A program made the position numbers and the translations under genes. Below are positions 41,926 to 52,306 of a DNA stretch of 64,000 nt, piece by piece. Source of the DNA: Weissella thailandensis (GTDB lineage: Bacteria > Bacillota > Bacilli > Lactobacillales > Lactobacillaceae); assembly GCF_005405465.1 (NCBI RefSeq), contig NZ_BJEC01000001.1, positions 88,332-152,331 of the forward strand. Reading direction: 5' to 3'. The notes under the pieces are model-generated. The model had not been told where the DNA came from, searched no databases, and saw only the letters and a list, made by a program, of their open reading frames with translations. Position 1 is the stretch's first letter. Each line of letters starts with the position of its first letter.

Positions 41926-42902
41926 ATTTTATCTCCTGAAGTAACTTTGATTCCCGGTCCGGGACTAGCAATAATAATCTGTGAACTTGTCACGACGTCG
42001 GTGAGAGCTTTCTTTATAATTGAGGTATCTTCAGGTCGAGAAATTAATTTCACATTAGGTCCTGCATCCATAGTTGCATAGACAGGTATGCCTTGGTTTC
42101 TTAATTCTTGAGCAATCATAATAACTTGCCAACTTTTATCAGTTAAGTAGTTGAAAGGGGGAACAGACGTCGCATTCATAGCATGCATCTGCAAAGCATT
42201 TGCTTCGGCAAGTTCACCCAATTTTACTAAATCATGTTGCTGAATTGCTGAAATCATGTCAGCTACCTGACTATTTGCCAGTTTTACCCATTCCTTGTAA
42301 AAAGGAGCAGTATTTTTGGCATGTTGCATCCCTAAACGTGACCCAACTTTTTTAGGTTGATCGTTAATTATCACCGTCATTAATTGAATCGGCCAGTCGA
42401 CTTTCTCAAATATTGGTGTTGCGAACGAGGTTCGATCATCACCAGGCACCCATTTTGCGAAACCACCAAATATTGATCTTGTTGCCGAACCAGAACCATG
42501 ACGCGCTAATCTTGATAACTCTGTCACACTTAAATCTAATCCCGCAGCTTTACTAGCCGCACCCGCTAAAGCGGCAAAGGCAGAGGCAGATGATGCTAAT
42601 CCGGCTGCGGTAGGGACATTATTAGTAGAAATAATATACGCTTTATCATTAAAGCCAGCCATATCTCGGACGATATTTAAAAATCGACTAACTTTTCGAG
42701 CTGCAGTACCAGAAATCGTTTCACCGTCAAGAACTAATTGATCACTTGCTAACGTTTTATCAAACCAGACAGTTGTATCTGTATAAAACTCATTTAGAGT
42801 TAATGAAATTGAAGTCGTTGTAGGTGTAATAATTGCTTCATCTACTTTGCCCCAATACTTTAATAATGCAATATTTGTATGCGCCCGAGCAGTGTAATGC
42901 AT
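41922..42902 (-). CDS. mvaD: Diphosphomevalonate decarboxylase
   Basis: A 326-residue GHMP-family enzyme: ARAHTNIALLKYWGKVDEAI at the start, the phosphate-binding segment TAAGLASSASAFAALAGAA near residue 100, and LSRLARHGSGSATRSIFGGF. It converts mevalonate diphosphate to IPP with loss of CO2. It lies 17 bases after mvaK1. Confidence 0.96.
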   Translation of the reverse strand: MHYTARAHTNIALLKYWGKVDEAIITPTTTSISLTLNEFYTDTTVWFDKTLASDQLVLDGETISGTAARKVSRFLNIVRDMAGFNDKAYIISTNNVPTAAGLASSASAFAALAGAASKAAGLDLSVTELSRLARHGSGSATRSIFGGFAKWVPGDDRTSFATPIFEKVDWPIQLMTVIINDQPKKVGSRLGMQHAKNTAPFYKEWVKLANSQVADMISAIQQHDLVKLGELAEANALQMHAMNATSVPPFNYLTDKSWQVIMIAQELRNQGIPVYATMDAGPNVKLISRPEDTSIIKKALTDVVTSSQIIIASPGPGIKVTSGDKI

Positions 42903-42919
42903 GATAAATGCTCCTCAAA

Positions 42920-43858
42920 CTATTTGTTATTGGTATAATTTTGTGTCCAAACTTCTTGTGCACCAGCATCTTCTAACGCCTTAATTACGCGAGTGGTTTG
43001 CTCACCATTCGTTGTAAGTGCAATCATAGTGCCACCAACACCGCCACCAGTTAATTTGGCTCCGAGAGCACCTGCATGACGTGCCGCATTAATAAGTTCA
43101 TCTAATTTTGGATGAGAAATACCTAGGGCAGATAAATGGCTTTGCGCTTCATTCATATAATTACCTATTTTAACTAAATTATTTTCAGCAATTGCTGTTC
43201 GCGTACTTTTAGCGATTTCACCAATTTGATCAATATGGTGTTGTCCAGTTTCAGGGTCATTTGTCAAATTTTCACGAACAACTGAAATAGCTAATCCAGT
43301 TTGTCCTTGAATACCAGTATCAGCTAAAATTAGCGTACCATCTAGTGACATATCAATCTTTTCAGGTTGTTGCCCTTTAATAAACCAAACCGCTTCATCA
43401 TGTGCTACCGTAGCAGTATCTAAGCCAGAAGGTGATCCATGTGTAATAGACTCTTCAATACTTGCCCAACGTTGCAAATCTTGCTTGGGTAATGGCTCAT
43501 CAAAAAAATTAAAAAATGCTCGAACAATGGCAATTGCCGTTGCCGCTGATGAGCCCATTCCACGTTCTTGAGGAATATTTGAAGTAATTGTCATTGTAAA
43601 GGGCATTTCATCTGCTCTAAAATGCTTCAATAACCGATTAATAAGTTGGCGAATACCTTCGTAGACTTCGGCCATTGCTACTAATGGTCCCTGATAGGCC
43701 TTTGACAATACAACTTGTCCGGCTTCACGTGATTCGATTTTCACAGTCATTGCCAAATCCGTTAAAGGAAGTGCAATAGCTGGCTGGCCGTAAACGACCG
43801 CATGTTCGCCAAGTAAAATAACTTTGGCATGGCTTACGCCAATTCCTGGTTTTTTCAC
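42920..43858 (-). CDS. mvaK1: Mevalonate kinase
   Basis: A 312-residue GHMP kinase starting at GTG 43858. It has HAKVILLGEHAVVYGQPAIA near the start, PQERGMGSSAATAIAI near residue 105 and the C-terminal KLTGGGVGGTMIAL. It phosphorylates mevalonate and heads the operon mvaK1-mvaD-mvaK2-fni, so the cell makes isoprenoids by the mevalonate route. No strong ribosome site is seen before the GTG. Confidence 0.95.
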   Translation of the reverse strand: MKKPGIGVSHAKVILLGEHAVVYGQPAIALPLTDLAMTVKIESREAGQVVLSKAYQGPLVAMAEVYEGIRQLINRLLKHFRADEMPFTMTITSNIPQERGMGSSAATAIAIVRAFFNFFDEPLPKQDLQRWASIEESITHGSPSGLDTATVAHDEAVWFIKGQQPEKIDMSLDGTLILADTGIQGQTGLAISVVRENLTNDPETGQHHIDQIGEIAKSTRTAIAENNLVKIGNYMNEAQSHLSALGISHPKLDELINAARHAGALGAKLTGGGVGGTMIALTTNGEQTTRVIKALEDAGAQEVWTQNYTNNK

Positions 43859-43902
43859 TTTGAAATTACCAATCCATTCTATTCTTTATTTTAGCTTTCT
43901 TA

Positions 43903-43911
43903 ATCATACCA
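43903..43911 (-). promoter_or_regulatory. Candidate promoter of the mevalonate operon
   Basis: Read on the minus strand, TGGTATGAT is an extended -10 element 45 bases before the mvaK1 start. No clear -35 box. Confidence 0.4.
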
Positions 43912-44069
43912 AATTAAGTGATTAATTACACCCTAGATATTACGATTCCAAACTTAAAAATTATTATAATCGTTAGTTTTAAAATATTCTTAACAGTTAA
44001 TCTTTGATATGTTTTATATGTTTAGAAAATCACATAGTGACAGTCTATCTAAATTTCATTAGATTAATA

Positions 44070-44078
44070 TGCTATAAT
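44070..44078 (+). promoter_or_regulatory. Extended -10 promoter of dinG
   Basis: TGCTATAAT is a perfect extended -10 element, 40 bases before the dinG ATG. Confidence 0.5.
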
Positions 44079-44117
44079 CTACATAAGATTACTAAGAGAA
44101 AGTCGTGGTACGTCTCG

Positions 44118-46949
44118 ATGCTAAATAAGGACATCTATGCGGTTGTCGATCTAGAAACAACCCGTACAACGAGCGAATCAGGTCGCATTATTCAAATTGC
44201 GATAGCGTTCGTACAAAACAACAAAATAATTAATCAATTTTCAACACTAATAAATCCTCATGAGTCTATTCCTCGTAATGTTGTCCAACTAACAGGTATT
44301 GATTCAGAAATGGTAATGGGAGCGCCTGCATTTGAAGATGTTGCTGAATCAATTCATACGATGTTATCTGGTACTATTTTTGTTGCCCATAATGTCAATT
44401 TTGATTTACCATTTTTGAACGCAGAATTTCAGCGGGTTGGTATGCCCGCTTTAGACGTTATAGCCATCGATACTGTCACGCTGAGCCAAATTGTTTGGCC
44501 AACTGCACCGGGATTTCGATTGGTTGACCTGACGTCCTACTTATCATTAACACATGGACGGCCACATCAAGCAGATAGTGACGCTTTAGCTACAGGTGCG
44601 CTACTGGTCGAAATTTTTACGCGCCTCGAAAAATTACCAATAGTCACGCTACAGTCACTGGCCGATTTACCGTTAGTATTACCTCAGAACACAAAAATTG
44701 TGTTCGAAAAGGCACTTTTCAAAGCAAAGACGTTGCGGGAGCCACTACCAAAACAATTACAAGTCATTGATGGTTTAGCAATTCGACGTTTTAGCAATCC
44801 AGAGCCACTGGTAAGTAAGTCCAATATGGCTTATCCGGCAAAACGAGCAGCTAAGCAACAATTATATGATAAAAAGTTAGTCTATCGAGAACAACAAGCA
44901 AAATTAATGAATGCTATTAATAAGCATTATACTAGCGATTCATTATCAGAAAATCCTGGTGAATCAGCCTTTATAGCTGAAGCACCAACCGGTATGGGGA
45001 AGACGATAGGCTTCTTACTACCATTTGCTTATCTTGCTAATCAAACCCAAAAGAAAGTAATTGTTACAGAGCCAACTATCACACTCCAAACGCAAGTGAC
45101 GGAAACCGTCAATTCAACACTGCATGATATTCTACCGTTTGAAGTCCGTGCTGTTAGCCTCAAAGGACGTCGACAATATTTGAATTTACAGAGTTTTAAA
45201 CGTTCACTACAAATTGATGAAGGAACAACCTCATTACAATTTATCAAAGCCCAAATTTTGGTTTGGTTAACAGAAACAGTTAGAGGAGATTTCGATGAAT
45301 TGCATTTAATGAATGCGCAAGATAAATTTATTGCAAAGTTATCTCAGAATGCCAACAATCCGACAGGTTCACCGTTCTATGGTTATGAATTTTTTGAGCG
45401 ACAGTACGTGCTTGCAGAAAATGCACAGTTTTTAATTGTTAATCACAATTATTTAGCAGAGTATGCCAACGAATTAGGTACTTCGCAAAACAAGCCTTAT
45501 CTCGTTATTGATGAAGCACAAAATTTGCCAGGCGCTGTTTTAAATCAAAGTCGTCATCAATTACCAATCCAGACTTGGCTTGCCCGCGTGCAAACTGCTA
45601 TTAATTTAATCCTGCAAGATGCCAAACCTGCTATTGGCGACATTTTGCGACACATAATTGGTGGTGAACAGCTAAAAAACCGTCTACTACGTTCTTTAGA
45701 AACACTGTCAGCTGAAATACCACAAATACAAGTCTCTCTATACCGTCGCTTTTTACTAAACAAAAAAGCACCTGCAACACAAAGCAGTTATGAAATAGCC
45801 TTGTCGAACAATGATTTTGCACAATTTTGGGTCGATCAGGCTAATCATGTTAAAAGTATCCACAAAGCTGTTTTTAATCTTGAAGACTCATTGCAATCAT
45901 TGTTGACCCAATTCAGTGACGCAAAAGGGGTGTTCTCATTAGGAGAGCGGCAACAACTAGCTGATTTTCGACGGTTGTTAGATAACATTAGTCAGTATGA
46001 AAAACAACTAACCACCTTCCAGCAGGATTTAGTCGATTTTCCAGATGCAAGCATTTTTTGGATAACAGAAACGCAAAGTCACGATAGCAGTAACCTAAAA
46101 TTGAGCGGGGGATTGTTACACACGTTGAATTATTTCGAAGAACAAGTTTATCCACATTTTATGTCACCCACAATTATTGGGGCAACGTTATTCACATCAA
46201 CAAAATCTGGATATTTATATGATCGTTTAAATTTGGATAAAGAAACGGCCACAGTACGTCATTATCCTGATATTTTTGATTTTAAAAATCAAGCTGATTT
46301 AATTATGGTGAAAAACGCACCCTTGCCAACCAGTAAAGATTTTTCAAATTATCTAGCAAGGCAATTAGTAGATATCACAACCTCTGTCAAACAAAACACA
46401 CTTGTTTTGTTTAATTCGTTAGACACTATCCAGCAAGTCTATACTCAAATACAATCAAATCAAAAATTTCAACGTAGTTCACTAACGTTATTAGCTCAAG
46501 GAATTACGGGTACCCGTGGTAAAATAAAAAAGCGAATGCAGTCTGAAGACGGACTTGTCGTACTGGGTGCTGCAAGTTTTTGGGAGGGTATCGATTTACC
46601 TGGTGATCAGCTGCGACTGCTCGTTACTGCTCGGCTACCATTTGATCGTCCCAATACAGTATTACAAAAAGCAGAAGAGGCAGTCATAAGTTCAGAAGGT
46701 AAACATCCGTTCTACCAAAGCACTTTACCTAAAGCAGTTTTGAGATTACGCCAAGGCATCGGTAGGTTAATTCGAACACCTACGGACTACGGTGCGGTCA
46801 TTATATATGATGCACGTATTTTGACTAAATCATATGGAAAGACATTACGAAAAATGTTGCCATCAAACTTGCCACAAAAAGAATTAAAAGATTCTGAAGT
46901 AGTACAAGAACTAAAAGATTTCTTTGATACACATCATAAATATCTTTAA
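44118..46949 (+). CDS. dinG: DinG-family helicase with N-terminal 3'-5' exonuclease domain
   Basis: A 943-residue protein. Translation is placed at ATG 44118, just before the exonuclease fold; a longer in-frame extension to 44004 crosses the promoter. Residues 1-180 are a DEDD exonuclease (AVVDLETT near 7, HNVNFDLPFL near 95, HQADSDALATGALL near 155), like DNA polymerase III epsilon. The superfamily 2 helicase part has Walker A APTGMGKTIGF near 290, the DEAQ motif LVIDEAQNLP, and the C-terminal motifs GAASFWEGIDLPG and RQGIGRLIRT. No Fe-S cysteine cluster is apparent, as in other Firmicutes DinG proteins. It precedes ypmB, as in Bacillus. Confidence 0.93.
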   Translation: MLNKDIYAVVDLETTRTTSESGRIIQIAIAFVQNNKIINQFSTLINPHESIPRNVVQLTGIDSEMVMGAPAFEDVAESIHTMLSGTIFVAHNVNFDLPFLNAEFQRVGMPALDVIAIDTVTLSQIVWPTAPGFRLVDLTSYLSLTHGRPHQADSDALATGALLVEIFTRLEKLPIVTLQSLADLPLVLPQNTKIVFEKALFKAKTLREPLPKQLQVIDGLAIRRFSNPEPLVSKSNMAYPAKRAAKQQLYDKKLVYREQQAKLMNAINKHYTSDSLSENPGESAFIAEAPTGMGKTIGFLLPFAYLANQTQKKVIVTEPTITLQTQVTETVNSTLHDILPFEVRAVSLKGRRQYLNLQSFKRSLQIDEGTTSLQFIKAQILVWLTETVRGDFDELHLMNAQDKFIAKLSQNANNPTGSPFYGYEFFERQYVLAENAQFLIVNHNYLAEYANELGTSQNKPYLVIDEAQNLPGAVLNQSRHQLPIQTWLARVQTAINLILQDAKPAIGDILRHIIGGEQLKNRLLRSLETLSAEIPQIQVSLYRRFLLNKKAPATQSSYEIALSNNDFAQFWVDQANHVKSIHKAVFNLEDSLQSLLTQFSDAKGVFSLGERQQLADFRRLLDNISQYEKQLTTFQQDLVDFPDASIFWITETQSHDSSNLKLSGGLLHTLNYFEEQVYPHFMSPTIIGATLFTSTKSGYLYDRLNLDKETATVRHYPDIFDFKNQADLIMVKNAPLPTSKDFSNYLARQLVDITTSVKQNTLVLFNSLDTIQQVYTQIQSNQKFQRSSLTLLAQGITGTRGKIKKRMQSEDGLVVLGAASFWEGIDLPGDQLRLLVTARLPFDRPNTVLQKAEEAVISSEGKHPFYQSTLPKAVLRLRQGIGRLIRTPTDYGAVIIYDARILTKSYGKTLRKMLPSNLPQKELKDSEVVQELKDFFDTHHKYL

Positions 46950-47032
46950 TAAGACGGCGAATTTTGGTAAAGTAGTAAGTGGTTTATTTTTACAGTGGGC
47001 AGAAACTATTCACAGCAAAGGAGCTTAGTAAT

Positions 47033-47545
47033 ATGGAGATGCGCTCAACGGTACACGGACGCCGTGGTAAGCGGCTTCGACGCTGGTTACTTGGTATTCT
47101 GATATTTTTAGTCATTATTTTGATTGGGGTATCAGTATTAGGTGAAGCACAGAAACCTGTTGATACAGCAAAAGACCGTGTCACAAAAATTGCAAAGCAA
47201 TCAGGCAAGTTGACTACAGTATCAAAATTTTATCGTATCTCTAGACAGAAAGTTTACTACAGTGCTGTTGGAGAAAATAAAAAGAATCAGAAAATCGGTG
47301 TTATTGTTCAAGGAAAATCGGATAAACTAACAACTATTAACATGACGGATGGTTTATCTGAAAAACAAGTTAGAAACTTACTAAACAAGCAATTGCATCC
47401 GAAAAAGATAACAAGCATTGGCTTAGCACTTTATAAAAAAGTGCCAGTTTGGCAATTAACTTTTGTTGATAAGGACGATAATTTAAACTTCATTACTTAT
47501 CAGTTCTCAGATGGTAAACAAGTTCAGTCAATTCGTCATTTATAA
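47033..47545 (+). CDS. ypmB: YpmB-like membrane-anchored protein
   Basis: A 170-residue protein with a basic N-terminus, one membrane segment (about residues 17-37, WLLGILIFLVIILIGVSVLG) and an extracytoplasmic PepSY/DUF5590-like part (SRQKVYYSAVGENKKNQKIG). ATG 47033 is preferred because AAAGGAG precedes it. Its place between dinG and asnS matches Bacillus ypmB. The function is not established. Confidence 0.75.
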   Translation: MEMRSTVHGRRGKRLRRWLLGILIFLVIILIGVSVLGEAQKPVDTAKDRVTKIAKQSGKLTTVSKFYRISRQKVYYSAVGENKKNQKIGVIVQGKSDKLTTINMTDGLSEKQVRNLLNKQLHPKKITSIGLALYKKVPVWQLTFVDKDDNLNFITYQFSDGKQVQSIRHL

Positions 47546-47572
47546 AAATAAATAATAAGGGAGCTCAAAACG

Positions 47573-48868
47573 ATGGAGACAATTCGCATTGAAGACGCGA
47601 AAAATTATGTTGGCCAAGAGGTACGTCTAGGTGCCTGGTTAAGAAACAAACGTGGATCAGGTAAAATGCAATTTTTGCAATTACGTGACGGAACGGCTTT
47701 TTTTCAAGGAGTTGTTGTTAAATCTGTAGTTGGGGAGGAGATTTTTGCTAAGGCAAAAGCACTTTCACAGGAAACGAGCATGTACTTGATCGGAACAATC
47801 GTTGCCGATGAACGCTCACCATTTGGATACGAGTTACAGGTTAAGGATCTTACAGTCGTTGGCGCTTCAGAAAATTATCCAATCACACCTAAGGAACATG
47901 GAACAGATTTCTTGATGGATCATCGTCATCTTTATCTGCGTCATATCCAACCATTTGCAGTACTGCGCATTCGAAATACATTGATTGCCGCAACTTATGA
48001 GTTCTTTAATAAAGAAGGATTCATTAAAATCGACTCACCACTTTTGACTGGCTCAGCTCCTGAGGGAACAACCGAATTGTTCCATACTGAGTATTTTGAT
48101 GAAGATGCTTATCTATCTCAAACAGGTCAGTTGTATGCAGAGGCTGGTGCGATGGCTTTCGGTCGTGTATTTACCTTCGGTCCAACGTTTAGAGCTGAAA
48201 AATCTAAAACACGTCGCCATTTAACTGAATTCTGGATGATTGAACCAGAAATGGCTTGGATGGACCAAGAAGATTCACTTAAGATACAAGAGCGTTATAT
48301 TTCATACCTAATCCAATCAGTGTTGGATCGGAATGAGTATGAATTGGACTTACTTGGTCGTGATAAAGACTTACTAAAGTCATATACACAATTACCATAT
48401 CCACGTGTATCTTACGATGATGCCGTTGAACTATTGCAAGAAAATGGCTTCGATGTAAAATGGGGTGTTGATTTTGGTTCTCCTGAGGAAACTTTCTTAG
48501 CTAATCATTTTGCTAAGCCTGTCTTTATCACGAACTTCCCTAAGGAAATCAAGGCATTCTACATGAAGCGACACCCTGATCGTGATGACGTTGTTATTTC
48601 AGCTGATTTACTAGCACCAGAGGGCTACGGTGAAATCATTGGTGGGTCAGAGCGTGATACTGACTTTGATTACCTGGAGAAGCGAGTTAAAGAACAAGGA
48701 CTCGATGTTGAAGAATATTCTTGGTATCTAGACTTACGAAAGTATGGTTCTGTACCACATTCAGGATTCGGTCTAGGCCTCGAACGTGCAGTCACTTGGA
48801 TTACTGGTGAAGAGCATATTCGTGAAGCAATTCCGTTCCCACGTACTATGAACCGCCTATGGCCATAA
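47573..48868 (+). CDS. asnS: Asparaginyl-tRNA synthetase
   Basis: A 431-residue class II synthetase. An N-terminal OB-fold ([20 protein letters not shown]) binds the anticodon. Class II motifs follow: motif 2 in [20 protein letters not shown], and motif 3 in [17 protein letters not shown] near the end. It charges tRNA-Asn. The aspB gene that precedes asnS in Bacillus is absent. The ribosome site AAGGGAG lies 8 bases upstream, and a terminator follows. Confidence 0.96.
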   Translation: METIRIEDAKNYVGQEVRLGAWLRNKRGSGKMQFLQLRDGTAFFQGVVVKSVVGEEIFAKAKALSQETSMYLIGTIVADERSPFGYELQVKDLTVVGASENYPITPKEHGTDFLMDHRHLYLRHIQPFAVLRIRNTLIAATYEFFNKEGFIKIDSPLLTGSAPEGTTELFHTEYFDEDAYLSQTGQLYAEAGAMAFGRVFTFGPTFRAEKSKTRRHLTEFWMIEPEMAWMDQEDSLKIQERYISYLIQSVLDRNEYELDLLGRDKDLLKSYTQLPYPRVSYDDAVELLQENGFDVKWGVDFGSPEETFLANHFAKPVFITNFPKEIKAFYMKRHPDRDDVVISADLLAPEGYGEIIGGSERDTDFDYLEKRVKEQGLDVEEYSWYLDLRKYGSVPHSGFGLGLERAVTWITGEEHIREAIPFPRTMNRLWP

Positions 48869-48887
48869 GCTAAATATAAATACTATT

Positions 48888-48935
48888 AAACCGCTATGGA
48901 TGTTGTTAAATCAATGTTTGTGGCGGTTTTTGTTT
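48888..48935 (+). terminator. Terminator after asnS
   Basis: AAACCGC (48888-48894) pairs with GCGGTTT (48923-48929), and a T-run follows. The loop is 28 bases. Confidence 0.6.
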
Positions 48936-49033
48936 GTTCTGATATTTTAATACACTATGAAACTCAGTATTCATTGTGACTTTTGACTATGTTATGCTTA
49001 TAATTGATATTTATGAAAAGGTGGCCGACAAAA

Positions 49034-49774
49034 ATGACAGTTGATCAAGATAACGTATTAGCATTTTTAAATAATGGTCATACGACATTAGATAATTTTC
49101 TACTCTTACATTACCGAGAAATCGGTATGAACAATGAAGAATTGCTTGTATATATCCAAACTAAGGTGGGTATCGATCAAGGTAATCGCGAACCTAGTAC
49201 TGAATTGATTAGCCAAGCGATTGGTTGGCCAGCTAAAAAGGTTTTTTCATATTTAGATTCGATGCGTAAAAAGGGGTTAGTGAACTTCAAGAGTCGTCAT
49301 GCCAGTGATGGAAAAGTGACTACTGAATTAGACTTTAATCCGTTATATATTGCCTTATTAAATATAAAATCAGGTGGTAATAGTGCTAATGAACGTGTTA
49401 CTAATCAAGGTATGCCTAATTTGGAGAAGGAACAAACAGAACGGGCAGATATTTATAATTTGATTGAACAAGAATTTGGACGGCCTTTAAGTCAAATTGA
49501 AATGGAAACTATCAAACAATGGTTTGACATTGACCATTTTGATCCAAAATTTATTAAAGCTGCTGTTCAAGAAGCCGTTTTGAATGCAGCACTCAACTTA
49601 AGATATATTGAAACCATTCTTGTTTCGTGGCAAAAAAAGAATTATCACTCTCTCAATGATATTAAAAATGAAAGGCAACAACACCGACAGTACAAACAAT
49701 TACAAGATGATGAAGTTGTTGATATCCCGACAAATGTTGACATTTTAAATGTTGATTGGAATAAATTTAAATAA
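49034..49774 (+). CDS. dnaD: DNA replication initiation protein DnaD
   Basis: A 246-residue protein. The N-terminal winged helix (NFLLLHYREIGMNNEELLVY, then STELISQAIGWPAKKVFSYL) and the C-terminal DnaD domain (IEQEFGRPLSQIEMETIKQW and LRYIETILVSW) are both present. It helps remodel oriC and load the helicase with DnaB and DnaI, which are encoded elsewhere in this window. ATG 49034 is chosen with AAAGGTGG upstream. The gene nth, which usually follows dnaD, is absent. Confidence 0.93.
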   Translation: MTVDQDNVLAFLNNGHTTLDNFLLLHYREIGMNNEELLVYIQTKVGIDQGNREPSTELISQAIGWPAKKVFSYLDSMRKKGLVNFKSRHASDGKVTTELDFNPLYIALLNIKSGGNSANERVTNQGMPNLEKEQTERADIYNLIEQEFGRPLSQIEMETIKQWFDIDHFDPKFIKAAVQEAVLNAALNLRYIETILVSWQKKNYHSLNDIKNERQQHRQYKQLQDDEVVDIPTNVDILNVDWNKFK

Positions 49775-49805
49775 AAAATTGTTCATAAACACAAATATTG
49801 AACTG

Positions 49806-49849
49806 GTCCCGTAAGTTAGCGTAATTTCCTAAACTTACGGGACTTTTTA
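49806..49849 (+). terminator. Terminator after dnaD
   Basis: A 12-bp perfect stem (49806-49817 with 49832-49843, GTCCCGTAAGTT) followed by TTTTTATTT. Confidence 0.85.
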
Positions 49850-49861
49850 TTTGGTTACAAA

Positions 49862-49915
49862 ATAAAAACTGGTCGGAAATATTTCAGTTTAATACTGAAA
49901 CTTTTCCGACCAGTT
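49862..49915 (-). terminator. Terminator after ponA (minus strand) with nested hairpin
   Basis: A 13-bp stem (49867-49879 with 49903-49915) encloses a second perfect 7-bp hairpin (TTTCAGT 49882-49888 with ACTGAAA 49894-49900). On the minus strand it is followed by TTTTTATTTT. Confidence 0.75.
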
Positions 49916-49972
49916 AAGTCGTTCAAACTTTACGTCAGTCTATTAACGTAAGTGCATATTTTTAAATTAGTC

Positions 49973-52306
49973 TTATTGCGCGTTATCTCCGCCACCATTA
50001 TCTGTGGATGGTTGGCTTGATTCACTTGGCTCACCTGGTTCTTCAGAAGTACTGCTGCTTTCTGGCTCTTCAGAAGAAGAAGTTTGCTCATCAGAAGACT
50101 CCGTTGTTTCTGATTCCTCTGATGATTCTGAACTACTACTTGGTTCTTCGGAACTAGGTGTTGATTTCTCTGAGCTACTGCTTGGTTGCGCACTAGATGA
50201 CCTTCTTGATGGTGTAGACCTTGATGAAGACTTTTTAACCGCTTGGTCAATTGTCTTTTCCGAAGAAGTATCTGCACCAACAACTGAATACTCTTTAACA
50301 CCATTAACGGTTGAACTCTTTACAGTATCTGGCATGTCCCAATCAGAACCATCTGCACCAGCACCAGACATAATGTAATCCATTAACGCCTTGTATACAC
50401 GAAGAGGAGTAAACTGTTGCTCACCAGATGCTAATGAATGTCCTTCTTCATTAGGTTCATCATAACCTGTCCAAACAGAAATTGCAGCGGTCTTGGTAAA
50501 TCCAGTAAACCAAGCGTCTGAAGCAGATTTGTCTGGCATATTCAATGAATCATCATAGGCTGTAACACCAGTTTTACCAGCTTGCGCATAATCAGATGTG
50601 TTAATGATTTTAGCATATGAATCCGTAATTACTGACTTCATCATGTTCGTCAACATAAATGCAGTTGATGATTTCATCGCTGTGCTGCTTGAATTTTTAA
50701 ACTCTTTTACAGCACCACTCTGATCAGTAATCTTTGAGATATATTGTGGCTTATAATACTCACCACCATTACCAAAAGCAGAAAAGGCGGCAGCTTCTTG
50801 CTCACTTGATACATCAATACCGATAGCACTTGAAGCAACTAGTTTATCACTATTCATCGGAATTCCTAGTTTCTTTAGAAATGCAGAAGAATTGTCATAG
50901 CCAACTTCTTGCAATGTCTTGATAGCTGGTATGTTTCGTGATTGGGCAAGTGCCTTACGCATGGTTATCTTACCAAGATAAGAACGATCAGCATCATAGA
51001 CTTGGGTATTGGTACCAGGATACGTATATGCTGAGTCATCAACAGAGTGGTTAGTTGACCAACTCAAGTTTTCAACTGCTGGTCCGTAATCAACCAATGG
51101 TTTAGCGGTTGATCCTGATGAACGATTTGTATTCGTTGCACGGTTTGAACCCTGGAGACCATTTTGCTTACGACCACCAATTTGAGCCATCACTTGGCCA
51201 TTGTTTGGATTGGTAACAGTCAAACCTACTTGCATCAAATCGTCTTTCCATGCTACATAATCATCTGTATTAGCAACATCGTATGCCCGTTGTTGCACAT
51301 CAGAATCTAGATTAGTTTGTACGACTAAGCCATCTTTATTTAAGTCGTAACCTAAGCTACTCAACTTGTTTCGTACAGATGTAATATACGCATCATCAAC
51401 CTTGGCGTCTTCACTTTCTGAATCAACTGTATCATGATTAGAAGTCAAACCGGTTTTAATCGATGTCTGACTATATTTTGTGGCATCTGACTGAGAAATG
51501 ACATAATTATTTGCCATAGCTTTTAATACATCGTTACGACGAGAAGTGGCACCCTTAGGATTAGAGTAGGGGTCATAACCGGATGGTGACTGAGGTAGTC
51601 CCGCAAGTAATGCCATCTGTGGTACTGTCAATTCAGAAATATCCTTATTAAAGTAATATTCCGCAGCAGTTTTCATACCGTATACACCGTTACCCATATA
51701 TACCTTATTCATATAGAGGGTTAGTATCTGATTTTTCGAATATTGTTTTTCTAATTTAGTAGCCAACCAAGCTTCTTGTGCTTTACGCTTCAACGTTTGA
51801 TCACTAGAATTAGTTGAAAATACTGTCAATTTAATTAATTGTTGCGTTAACGTTGATCCACCTTGAAGACCTAAGGAAGAACCTGTCACGTTAGCAAAAG
51901 CAGCTCCCAAAATTCGACGAGGGTCTACACCGTGATGCTTGTAAAAACGACGATCCTCAATTGAAACAACTGCCATGCGCATCTTCTTTGGAATCTCATT
52001 TTGCTTTGCTGTTTCTCGTTTTGATCCCGTTGAATAGAAGACATCACCATCTTTATCTAAGAATTTCGTTTGTGATGTACCAACTAGCGCAGAATTAGTA
52101 ACTTTAGGAGCCGAAGAAGCATAATATGCAAACAGTCCGGCACCCACAAAGCCACCAACTACAATTAAAATAACTATCGTCCAAAATGTATACTTTAAAA
52201 TACGCTTCCATTTGGAACCAGACTTTTTAGGATTTGGCTGAGATGGCCGTTTATTATTTTTCGTGCTGTTACGTCCCCGTTCAACACGTGACATCTCTTC
52301 TGTCAT
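49973..52306 (-). CDS. ponA: Class A penicillin-binding protein 1A
   Basis: A 777-residue bifunctional peptidoglycan synthase. A basic cytoplasmic tail and one membrane segment (about 36-62) come first. The GT51 glycosyltransferase domain has the catalytic Glu in SIEDRRFYKHHGVDPRRI and GGSTLTQQLIK. The transpeptidase domain has the active-site SxxK in GSTAKPLVDYG, the SRN triad in LAQSRNIPAI, and AGKTGVT. The last 90 residues are almost entirely Ser, Glu, Pro and Thr with final Gly/Asp, a disordered extracellular tail. The gene overlaps recU by 4 bases, as the conserved recU-ponA pair of Firmicutes does. Confidence 0.95.
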   Translation of the reverse strand: MTEEMSRVERGRNSTKNNKRPSQPNPKKSGSKWKRILKYTFWTIVILIVVGGFVGAGLFAYYASSAPKVTNSALVGTSQTKFLDKDGDVFYSTGSKRETAKQNEIPKKMRMAVVSIEDRRFYKHHGVDPRRILGAAFANVTGSSLGLQGGSTLTQQLIKLTVFSTNSSDQTLKRKAQEAWLATKLEKQYSKNQILTLYMNKVYMGNGVYGMKTAAEYYFNKDISELTVPQMALLAGLPQSPSGYDPYSNPKGATSRRNDVLKAMANNYVISQSDATKYSQTSIKTGLTSNHDTVDSESEDAKVDDAYITSVRNKLSSLGYDLNKDGLVVQTNLDSDVQQRAYDVANTDDYVAWKDDLMQVGLTVTNPNNGQVMAQIGGRKQNGLQGSNRATNTNRSSGSTAKPLVDYGPAVENLSWSTNHSVDDSAYTYPGTNTQVYDADRSYLGKITMRKALAQSRNIPAIKTLQEVGYDNSSAFLKKLGIPMNSDKLVASSAIGIDVSSEQEAAAFSAFGNGGEYYKPQYISKITDQSGAVKEFKNSSSTAMKSSTAFMLTNMMKSVITDSYAKIINTSDYAQAGKTGVTAYDDSLNMPDKSASDAWFTGFTKTAAISVWTGYDEPNEEGHSLASGEQQFTPLRVYKALMDYIMSGAGADGSDWDMPDTVKSSTVNGVKEYSVVGADTSSEKTIDQAVKKSSSRSTPSRRSSSAQPSSSSEKSTPSSEEPSSSSESSEESETTESSDEQTSSSEEPESSSTSEEPGEPSESSQPSTDNGGGDNAQ

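Noticed and set aside
44004-44117. N-terminal extension of dinG
   Set aside because: The extension is in frame but passes through the promoter element and has no homology; the exonuclease fold begins at the chosen ATG.
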